Below are positions 44,791 through 53,066 of a stretch of DNA of 64,000 bases, one piece after another (within the stretch, counting starts at the first letter, position 1; each line of letters opens with the position of its first letter). Source of the stretch: JBGVSA01 sp049840475 (GTDB taxonomy: Bacteria; Pseudomonadota; Gammaproteobacteria; Burkholderiales; Rhodocyclaceae); contig JASGKX010000001.1 in NCBI GenBank assembly GCA_049840475.1, forward strand, positions 1,736,001 through 1,800,000, written 5' to 3'. A program made the position numbers and the translations under genes. The notes beneath the pieces were generated by a model. That model saw only the letters and a list, made by a program, of their open reading frames with translations. It had not been told where the DNA came from and ran no database searches.

Positions 44791-45264
44791 CTACGCGGGC
44801 GGTGTCTGTCGCTGTTTCCAGTCGGCGTAAAGATCGGCGCCGTCCTCTGGCCGGGTGGGGACGTGGCGCATCTTGATGGATTGCTCGGCAAGCGGTTTTG
44901 CCAGCTCCGCGTAGATGGCCGCCGTTGACAGCCCGTACGGCGCGCCATCTTCATTGCTGTACGCGTAGGCGATGTCGCTGACGCCCGCCATACGCATCGC
45001 CGCAAGACACATGGGGCAGGGGTGGCCGCTGGCGTACACGCGACACCCGGCGAGATTGGGGGAGCCGATCTTCTGGCTCGCCGAGCGAATTGCGTTCAGT
45101 TCGGCGTGCGACGTTGGGTCGCATGTTGAGAGGATCTGATTCACGCCGGTAGCGATGATCTCGTCGCCCTTCACGACGACCGCACCAAAAGGACGGCCTC
45201 CGTGCGCGCTGTTGTCGCGCGCGAGCCGTATCGCCTCGCGCAGGAAGTACTCGTCGTTTTTCAT
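44791..45264 (-). CDS. Zinc-dependent nucleoside/base deaminase (CMP/dCMP deaminase family)
   Basis: A 157-residue cytidine-deaminase-fold enzyme. The zinc site is HAELNAI (His ligand and proton-shuttle Glu) and PCPMCLAAM (two Cys ligands). Length and the GGRPFGAVVVKGDEIIATG opening resemble bacterial guanine/cytosine deaminases (B. subtilis GuaD type) rather than TadA. The substrate is not certain. A LysR gene lies 72 bp upstream on the same strand, with which it may be co-transcribed. Confidence 0.87.
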   Translation of the reverse strand: MKNDEYFLREAIRLARDNSAHGGRPFGAVVVKGDEIIATGVNQILSTCDPTSHAELNAIRSASQKIGSPNLAGCRVYASGHPCPMCLAAMRMAGVSDIAYAYSNEDGAPYGLSTAAIYAELAKPLAEQSIKMRHVPTRPEDGADLYADWKQRQTPPA

Positions 45265-45336
45265 CGGGTGTCCTTTGGCGTGGCAAGGTCGGTTGCCACG
45301 ATGCCATGCGCAGTCACCCCGAGCAACAAGCCGTCG

Positions 45337-46218
45337 TCAGTCGCGCCGTTCGCGGTGCTCGCGCACTGCGTGCAATACGTCCGCCAGCATCGGGTGCGTT
45401 TCATTGCGGCGATATGCGCAATGCGTGAGGAATGACAGTTCGTTTTCGTGCTCGATCGGCCGATACACGACATTGGGCAGTTGCATGTCGACAGTTGTCG
45501 CGGGGACCAGCGTTGCACCATATCCGGCCGAAACCATCAGCACTGCGGTGATGATGTCCCAGGTGCGGTGCCGTACGTTGGGCATGAAGCCATGCTGTTG
45601 GCACAGAAGCGAGAGCCGTTCGATCGACTTGTTGGCGACTTCGATGAATGTGGTGTCGGCCAGATCGCGGATTTCGATGAGCTCGCGTTGTGCGAGTGGA
45701 TCGTCGCGATGCACTGCGAGCATGCCGGGTTCGCGGTCGACGAGTTCGACGGCAATGTCCGGTGATTCCGAAAGGTAACGGTCGAAGAAAACGAGGATGC
45801 GCCCTTCGCGTAGGCCCTCCACCAGCAGCGCCTTCGGTTCGCTCTGCAAGACCAGTTCCACATGCGGATGGCGTACAGAAAAGCGCTCCAGCACGCGCGG
45901 CACGACGCTCACCATGGCAGTGCCGTGCACGCCGACATCGACACGGTCGAACTGGTCTGCGGCGACCCGGCGCGCATGGCGTGTTGCCAATTCGATCTGG
46001 GCGCGGATGGTGCGCGCGTGCTCCAGCAGAGACCTACCCGCCGGAGTCAGTTCCACGCCCCACGTGGTGCGCTGGAGCAGTTGCACGCCAACACTTTCTT
46101 CCAACGCCTGTATGTGGCGGGTGAGCGAGGGCTGCGTCATGTTGAGGAGCGTGGCCGCGCGACTGATGCGGCCTTCTTCGGCAACGACGATGAAGTAGCT
46201 GAGTTGTCGGATGTCCAT
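45337..46218 (-). CDS. LysR-family transcriptional regulator
   Basis: A 293-residue LTTR. The N-terminal winged HTH (MDIRQLSYFIVVAEEGRISRAATLLNMTQPSLTRHIQALEE, residues 1-60) is followed by a periplasmic-binding-protein-like effector domain (about 90-290). It is upstream of and codirectional with the deaminase gene, unlike the usual divergent LTTR arrangement, so its target is uncertain. The inducer is unknown. Confidence 0.92.
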   Translation of the reverse strand: MDIRQLSYFIVVAEEGRISRAATLLNMTQPSLTRHIQALEESVGVQLLQRTTWGVELTPAGRSLLEHARTIRAQIELATRHARRVAADQFDRVDVGVHGTAMVSVVPRVLERFSVRHPHVELVLQSEPKALLVEGLREGRILVFFDRYLSESPDIAVELVDREPGMLAVHRDDPLAQRELIEIRDLADTTFIEVANKSIERLSLLCQQHGFMPNVRHRTWDIITAVLMVSAGYGATLVPATTVDMQLPNVVYRPIEHENELSFLTHCAYRRNETHPMLADVLHAVREHRERRD

Positions 46219-46299
46219 GGGTGTCGGGGTGTGTTGGGCGGCACAAATGAAAACGGGCCGCAGTCTGCGCTGCGGCCCGCTGGTGCTACGCGTGGTCGA

Positions 46300-48567
46300 T
46301 CAGTACGTCAGGCCGTGGCCGAACGGGTACAGCGTGTCCTTTTCAGGATAGCCGGGTACGTCCGGTTCGTTGTCGATGACCGCTTGCAGGTTGTTGGCCA
46401 GTGCAAACGGCATCTTGCCTTGCGGCTTGAACTTGCCGCTGAGCACTTCCATCAGCGCCGTGTCGCTTACCCCGAAAGTGGCGACGATGGCGCCTGCGTT
46501 CTTGGCGCCGCTGGCGTCATCCAGCACGTACGGTGCGCGGAAGTACACGCTCAGCACGACCTTCTTCGCATCGCCGATCTCGGCCATGACCGCCTTGATG
46601 TCTGCCAGCGAAGGCGTCATGGTGCGCGACTTTGCCTGAGCGATGGTCGTGAGGGAGAGCATGTTGTTCTCCCACGGCAGCGCGCCGCCGAAAGTCAGCG
46701 CGGTGTCGGCACAAGTCGGGTTGATCAGCGGGAAAAGCACGCACGGGTCTTCGCTACCCCAGGTCTTGCCGGTGAGCGGATTGAGGTAGGACGGGTTGGC
46801 GCCCGTCGCCGCATCCTTGCTCGAGTATGCCGAACCCGCATCCTTGATCAGCACGCGGATGACTGCGTAGTCGGCGCCCGCGGCACTCTTACGCGTTTCA
46901 CCCTTGGTTGTGTCGTAGTTGCCGTCGATGGCGGTGTAGCCGTATTTCTCGACGTCAGCCTTACCCATGCCAATGGTGTAGACCGTGGCGCCGCTCTTCA
47001 TTGGAAGCGTGCGGGTGCCGGAGCCCATGTCCTGGTTCTGCAACAGAACGACGGACTTCTTCTGCATTTCCAGACCCTTGGCGCGGTGGTCGTCTGAGCC
47101 GATCACGCTCGACGCGCGTGAGGCGTCGATGTACGGGTTCTCGAACAGCCCAAGCCTGAATTGCTCAAGGAGCAGGCGCTTGACGGCTTCATCCACGCGG
47201 GCCTGGGTGATCAGGCCGGCCTTTACCAGATCGGTGATGGTCTTGTTGGTGTGATAGCCCGACAGCGTATCGGTGCCGCCGTTGACGGCCGCCGCGACGC
47301 GTTCGGGAATGGTCTTGTCTTCCAGTCCCCATGCGCGCGTGTCGATGATGCCGGTGTCGGAGTTGACGTAGCCCTTGAAGCCGAGCTTGCCGCGCAGGAG
47401 GTCGGTGACGATCTGCTTGGAGAACGCCATGCCGACCTGGTCGTACTTGACCCCTTCGTAGGTGACGTTAATCGGCACGCCGTAGTACGGCATGATCGAC
47501 GAGACGCCCGCGTTGATGGCCGCCATGAAGGGCTTGAGGTGGTAGCCGAAGTTGTTGCCCGGATAGATCTGGTTCTTGCCGAACGAGTAGTGCGGATCGA
47601 GCCCCAGTTCTTGCGGACCGCCGCCGGGGAAGTGCTTCATCGTCATCGCCACGGCCGTCTTGGCATTCACCGGGCCACCCTGAAGGCCTTCGACCAGCGT
47701 CTTCATGATGTTGGCGTTGAGGTCGGCGTTTTCGGTGAATGTTTCGTGCACGCGATACCAGCGCGGCTCGGTCGCGAGGTCGGCCATGTAGCCGTACATG
47801 CCACGCAGGCCGACGGCGTTGTATTCCTGCCCCATGACGTCAGTGAAGGTGCGGATCACCGACATGTCGCCAGTCGTGGGGGCTTTGCCGGTCTTGAGCG
47901 ACTCTTCGCCCAGTGCGGCGGCAGCCAGACCGGCTTCCTTGGGGAATTCGGTAAACGCACCGGCACCGGCCGAAATCCCGAAGCGCGGATCGGTCTCGTA
48001 GTGGTTGCGCGCGTTGTCCTTGAACACGACGGGGATGCCCAGCGGCGCACGTTCGGCCATCTCCTGGATGCGATTGGAGAACTCCGCCAGTTGCTGCGGC
48101 GTGACCACGTAGCCACTGCGCGCATTGGCCGCGGTCGTGCCGCATGCTTCGCCCGTGAACTTGGCAACCGAGCGCAGGATGAAGCGCGTCATCTTCTGCG
48201 TGCCGATGTAGTCGGTGGCGGTCGCGTCTGCGGTGCCTTCGCAACCGGAGTTCAGCGTGTCGATCATCATCATGCCCGCCTTCTCCTCCAGCGACATGCG
48301 GGTGACGAGATCGTCGGCGCGTTGTTCTGCGGTCAAGCGCCAGTCTTCATACGGATCGAGCTTGCCGTTGGCATTCAGATCCTTGAACTGCTTGTTCTCG
48401 ACAGTGATGACGCTCTTGGAGCGAGCGCTCAATGTCGGCTGCGCAGAGGCGTCGCTGTCATTGGCGGGGTCGTCCGATCCGCAAGCCGCCAACATGGCGA
48501 CGCAACTGGCAATGATCGACAGGCGCAACGCGTTGCCGCGTGCAGCCGGGGAATGGGTCAAGTGCAT
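46300..48567 (-). CDS. Glycoside hydrolase family 3 lipoprotein (beta-glucosidase-like)
   Basis: A 755-residue exported enzyme. The lipoprotein signal ends MLAAC (Cys about 29), followed by GSDD. The GH3 N-terminal barrel is recognised by EEKAGMMMID, AMTMKHFPGGG (substrate-binding KH) and GFKGYVNSDTGIID, whose Asp is the expected nucleophile; a GH3 C-terminal domain follows (VVLLQNQD, PYGHGLTY-type end FPFGHGLTY). It probably releases terminal beta-linked sugars from oligosaccharides outside the cytoplasm. Exact glycoside specificity is unknown. It is divergent from the pectinesterase-like lipoprotein. Confidence 0.93.
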   Translation of the reverse strand: MHLTHSPAARGNALRLSIIASCVAMLAACGSDDPANDSDASAQPTLSARSKSVITVENKQFKDLNANGKLDPYEDWRLTAEQRADDLVTRMSLEEKAGMMMIDTLNSGCEGTADATATDYIGTQKMTRFILRSVAKFTGEACGTTAANARSGYVVTPQQLAEFSNRIQEMAERAPLGIPVVFKDNARNHYETDPRFGISAGAGAFTEFPKEAGLAAAALGEESLKTGKAPTTGDMSVIRTFTDVMGQEYNAVGLRGMYGYMADLATEPRWYRVHETFTENADLNANIMKTLVEGLQGGPVNAKTAVAMTMKHFPGGGPQELGLDPHYSFGKNQIYPGNNFGYHLKPFMAAINAGVSSIMPYYGVPINVTYEGVKYDQVGMAFSKQIVTDLLRGKLGFKGYVNSDTGIIDTRAWGLEDKTIPERVAAAVNGGTDTLSGYHTNKTITDLVKAGLITQARVDEAVKRLLLEQFRLGLFENPYIDASRASSVIGSDDHRAKGLEMQKKSVVLLQNQDMGSGTRTLPMKSGATVYTIGMGKADVEKYGYTAIDGNYDTTKGETRKSAAGADYAVIRVLIKDAGSAYSSKDAATGANPSYLNPLTGKTWGSEDPCVLFPLINPTCADTALTFGGALPWENNMLSLTTIAQAKSRTMTPSLADIKAVMAEIGDAKKVVLSVYFRAPYVLDDASGAKNAGAIVATFGVSDTALMEVLSGKFKPQGKMPFALANNLQAVIDNEPDVPGYPEKDTLYPFGHGLTY

Positions 48568-49349
48568 ATCGTCTCCTTGTGTTCATGTATACAAGCGGCG
48601 CCACTCGTGACCGCCGGTGACGCGCGAGCAGATCATCCGACACTCGCAAACCGCTGACTAATGCTCATTTTGGCGGGGGGTATGCGGCGGCTGCATAGCG
48701 CGCCAGGACTGGATTTGCAGGTGTTTTTCGGTTGCCGGGCGCATACGGGAGAACGCGTATTCGGTGCAGAACACTCCTATTTCGGTCGGATGTTTCAGCG
48801 CGTTCGTTGGGCGGTTTTTCCGGTGACGTCAGACCGCATTGCTAAAAGTCAGGCAACAAGTGTAAAGATTTGATAGCGTTCACATTGCTTCGTGAGCCCG
48901 GTCTCTGTCGGAGCCCTTACGGTGACGCCAGAACGCGGTCGCCGTCGTGGGACAGTGAGCGGGCAGGCTACCGGCGGCATTCGTGCTGCCGTCGGCCGAT
49001 CACGTCGCTGTGGGCAGGGAATCGGCAGCGACATTTCGCTGCCATGGCCGGGCGGTTGTTGGCCCGGCCGAATCCACATAACAACAGGAGACCTCCATGC
49101 AGCACCGCAACCCGTCTTTCCGTCCGCCGCCTTTGCGCTGCCCGTGATGGATCGTTCCTAGAGCGCAAGACGCGCGAGCGCTCCAGGGTCCATCCACCGT
49201 CGCGCGTTCGTCGAGAAACCTCTGCCACGCTCAAACGATTCGCCGGACTCAGCCTATCGAGTTCCTGAATCGATGCAGTGTGCGCTGGCGTCTTTCGACC
49301 CGTTGAGTTCGACAGGCTGCTTCCGCGGCCCGAAGAAAGGCGAAGACAA
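48568..49349. other. Gene-free stretch between divergent carbohydrate-active lipoproteins
   Basis: About 780 bp. It should hold both promoters. A TGTATACA palindrome lies at about 48587, 20 bp before the GH3 start. A good ribosome binding site (AGGAGA) precedes a 16-codon open frame at 49098, ending at 49148, which could be a leader peptide or nothing. Nothing else was recognised. Confidence 0.4.
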
Positions 49350-52077
49350 ATGAGTAGTGCAATGAAATACGCGAGGGGAAACCCCTTCGTCATACTGGTG
49401 ATGGCGTTCCTGCTGTCGCTTCTTGCGGCTTGTGGATCGGACGACGATTCCAATGACACAAGTCCTCCACCCACCGCTGTTACCCGCGCCGTGTCCTACG
49501 ACGTGGACGGCACCGTCACCAAGGTCCAGGTTGCCGATGGTGCGCAACTGACGGCACCCACCCGCCCGGACAAGGGCAAGACCTCCTACTTCGTGGGCTG
49601 GTTCATCCAGGACGCCGGCGCCGGCCACATGTGGGACTTCGCCCACGAGAAGGTCGCGGCCGATCTGGTGCTCAAGGCCAAGTTCGTCGAACTGTCCGCC
49701 ACCAACGTCGTCGTTGATGCGTACCTCGATGAAGCCCGCCGTGGCACCTACACCTTCAAGACGCTGCAAGAGCTGAAGGCCGCCAATATTGCGGACGGTA
49801 CGACGGTCGAACTTCACGCCGGGTGTGTATTGGACGGATGACTACAAGGACCCGGCCATCGCCAACACGGCCGATCACCCGGGCCTGATCGGGATTTCGT
49901 TCCCGCAGGCGAGCCTGACCTTCAAGGGGCTGACTTCCAATGCGGATGACGTCCGCATCGCCGGCAATCGCGGCCAGACGATGGGCTCGAACGGCAACTG
50001 GAACGTCATTGGCATCGGGACGAGTTTCTCGGCCTACAACCTGACGATCGCCAACTACACGTCGGTCGATCTGGTCTTCCCGCGCGATCCGTCGCAGAAC
50101 CTGGCACGTCGTACCGACGCGCGCGTTCAGGCCCAGACGATCACCGCTGCGGATGGCCTGAAGGATCCTCTCGACAAGCTGTACTTCGAGAACGTCCGCT
50201 TCGTCAGCTTCCTGAACCTGATTGCCGCCAGCCCGACGCGTGCGTACTTCAAGAATTCGTACTTCCAGCTGACCGACGACTCGATTGCCGGCGGTTCGAC
50301 CAACGTCTTCGAGAACTGCACGTTCGATTTCTACGGCAGCCATCCGTCATACGGTGGTTCGTCAACAATCGCCGTCTTCCTGCATTCGACGTTCAACTTC
50401 ATCAACGACAGTCCGACGTTCTGGTTCTCGAAGAGCGGCGGCAACTGGGCGCTGATCGACAACGTCTTCAAGGGCCCGAAGGAAGAAGTCCGTTGGGAGA
50501 ACACGCAGCGTCCGGACGTCACGCACTACGTGTACAACAACACGTATGAAGACGGCACGCCGGTGGTGTTCGATCCGAAGAACCCGCTCGTCACCGAAGC
50601 GCTGGACTCGAATTCGCTGCAGATCTTCAAGGTCGGCACGGAATACAACGTCTACAACCTGCTCAAGGGAACAGACGGCTGGAATCCCTCGGGTCAGCAG
50701 CAGAAGAACGACACGGCGTTCAAGTTCGTGATGGCCGCCAACGCCACGACCATCCAGTCGGACAACGCGACGAACGAGACGATCATCACGCCGACGTTTA
50801 CGCCGGCCAACGCCTACACGTACCAGTCCATCAGCTTCAGCTACGACACGTCGTTGTTTGAACTGCTGGACAACGCGGGCGACGGCAAGCTGCACCTGCG
50901 CGCCAAGCTGAACTCGACCGGCAAGATCATCGATACGGTCGTTAAGGCATCCGCGCCGAATGGGCTCAAGGCGCACGTGACGCTGCATATCAATCCCGAG
51001 ACTGTTGCCGCTCCCGTGGTGAAGGGTACGCCCTCGATCACGATCGGCCAGAACAAGGCCGCGCTGCAGATCACGTACGACCATCCGGAGTTCACCGACG
51101 CGTCGCCGATCACCTGGTTCCGTGGCAGTGCGCCGGGCGACAAGGCCGTTCAGGTTGCGGTAACGACGCTCGACAATCCGTACAAGAACTACCAGTTGAC
51201 CGCTGGCGACATCGGCCAGTACCTGACCGCTGTCGTGACGCCGAAGTATGAGTTCAGCCCGGCGGCAGCCAGCACGGTCGAAGTGTCGACCAGCCGCGCC
51301 ATCGCATCGGCCGACGTGACCAACCCGCTCGTGATTTCGACCAACTTCGCGAACATCACGTGGGCCGGCCACACGCTCAACCAGCCTAACGTCTGGTATG
51401 CCGACACGATCAAGCCGAGCGACGTCAATCAGGTGTGGGTGCCGGCCACGACCACGCCGTGGACCTACGTGATGGGTGATCGCGACGGTGCGCTGGGCGT
51501 GCCCGGTCTGAGAACCACCACGCAAGGCGCACGCCTGCTGTATCAGCCGCAAGGTTCGTTCTCGGACATGTCGCTGTCGATGAGCTTCACGCCGGAGAAG
51601 ATCGCCGGCCAGGGCTTTGGTAGCGCGACCGACCAATACATGGAGGTCTACATCAAGTGGGATCCGGTGACGCAGACCGGCTACGCGCTGCGCTTCCAGC
51701 GCCTGTCAGCCGACCCGCTCGACAACAACAAGCCGATTCCGTCGTCGGGTAACTCCACGCGCGTGTCGATGATCCAATACGTCAATGGCGTGCGGACCAT
51801 CCTGCCGAATTGCTACGTCGAAAGCTCGGTCTACATGCCGGGCGCTCACCTCGTGTTCAAGCTCGTTGGCAACGTGCTGACGGCCGACGTCACGACGGAC
51901 TCGCCGCAGACCAACACGCAACTGGGCTACAGCCTGCCGAGCGAAATTCACTTCAGTGCGACGCTGCCCAGCGTCACCAGCACCGTGGGTGGTTTTGGCG
52001 TGCAATTCACCGGCACCATCTCCGCAGGCAACCGGACTGAACTGGAAGACATGGAAGTCACGTTCAAGTCCATGTAA
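49350..52077 (+). pseudogene. Pectinesterase-like beta-helix lipoprotein, frameshifted
   Basis: The restored product has about 908 residues: a lipoprotein signal ending LLAAC with GSDDD after it, a domain like the InlB B-repeat/Listeria-Bacteroides repeat (VSYDVDGTVTKVQVADG...FVGWF), a right-handed beta-helix resembling carbohydrate esterase family 8 (KTLQELKAANIADGTTVELHAGVY, FENVRFVSF, RAYFKNSYFQ, NVFENCTFDFYG) and a C-terminal jelly-roll-like part. The usual pectinesterase GDVDFIFG segment is replaced by TDDSIAGGS, so it may bind rather than cleave. The frame breaks in GCCGGGTGTG at 49818-49827: removing one G joins LHA to GVYWTDDYKD. As written only 163 residues are made from the first frame. 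Confidence 0.82.
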
Positions 52078-52098
52078 TACGCATTCGGCAGTACCACA

Positions 52099-52129
52099 AA
52101 GCCCTCAGGCATCGCCTGGGGGCTTTTTT
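52099..52129 (+). terminator. Rho-independent terminator after the pectinesterase-like gene
   Basis: Stem AAGCCCTCAGGC/GCCTGGGGGCTT (one G-T pair) with a very short loop, followed by a T run, 22 bp after the stop. Confidence 0.88.
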
Positions 52130-52303
52130 GGGGGCTCGATCTCGTCTCGCGTCCATTCCTGAGCCGACCCGCAATCAGTACCGCGCGAATTTTCCAGATA
52201 CACAAATGAACCGGTCTGCCGAATGCAATGCTGTACTGTGTTCGGGGGCGACCGAGATCAGGCCGCATCAGTCGTGGCTGAAAAACACCGGAATTTTGTT
52301 GTC

Positions 52304-52828
52304 ATGAAAATCACTCGATGTATCGTGCTGGCGACCCTGTTGGTTGCTTCGTATCCTTCGCTGGCCGCGCCAAGCGTTGAAGTTGGATTTTCGCCCGAAG
52401 GTTCTGCGCACAAGCTCGTGCTGGGAGTCATCGACAATGCTCAACACAGCATCCAGATGATGGCCTATGCGTTTTCGGCGCCGGACATTGCGCGGGCGCT
52501 CGTGGCAGCCCAGAAACGCGGCGTTGAAGTGCGCGTGGTGATCGACAAGAAGCGCAACGAAGGCAAGTCCAGCCAGAAGGCAATGCGATATGTCACGCAA
52601 AACGGTGTGGCATTGCGCACCAATGATCACTACAACATTCACCACGACAAGGCGATCATCGTTGATGGGCGCATCGTCGAGACAGGTTCGTTCAATTTTG
52701 CGCCCTCTGCAGAAACGTCCAACTCTGAAAATGTCATCGTCATTCGTGAGATGCCGGATGTCGTGCAGAAATATCTCGCGCACTGGCAGTCCCGCTGGGA
52801 CCTTGGCGTCCCTTATGGTGAGCGTTAA
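52304..52828 (+). CDS. Exported PLD-superfamily endonuclease (Nuc-like)
   Basis: A 174-residue protein with signal peptide ending near SLAA and one HKD motif: HHDKAIIVDGRIVETGSFNF. The order PSVEVGFSPEGSAHKLVL, MMAYAFSAPDIARALVAA and SAETSNSENVIVI closely follows the small Nuc endonuclease of conjugative plasmid pKM101, which works as a dimer of single-HKD subunits on DNA. It is probably a periplasmic or secreted nuclease. Members are often plasmid-borne; here it has no conjugation genes beside it. ATG 52304 was chosen because the signal peptide starts there. Confidence 0.9.
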   Translation: MKITRCIVLATLLVASYPSLAAPSVEVGFSPEGSAHKLVLGVIDNAQHSIQMMAYAFSAPDIARALVAAQKRGVEVRVVIDKKRNEGKSSQKAMRYVTQNGVALRTNDHYNIHHDKAIIVDGRIVETGSFNFAPSAETSNSENVIVIREMPDVVQKYLAHWQSRWDLGVPYGER

Positions 52829-53066
52829 GCGACAAGGTAAAGCGGGGCGGTTCGACGACGAAGCCTAGGCAAATCTGAAACGACTGCATCACGGCATCTT
52901 CGCGGCCCAGAAGGTCAATTCGGTCACCGGGCCGTCGTTCTATTCGTAGGTTGCATAGAACATCCGTCGCAAGCGGCGTCACGGCGACAAACGGCGGTCT
53001 TGTCTGTGGCGCGCGTCTGGAGCGGAGAACATACTTCCGTCCATCGTTCACTCTTCCGTCAAACCC

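Noticed and set aside
49098..49148. A 16-codon open frame with a good ribosome binding site, as a leader peptide.
   Set aside because: No clear attenuator structure or codon bias toward one amino acid; too short to support.
52829..53066. Remnant of an insertion sequence between the nuclease and the toroid-type gene.
   Set aside because: No inverted ends or transposase motifs could be recognised in the 238 bp.
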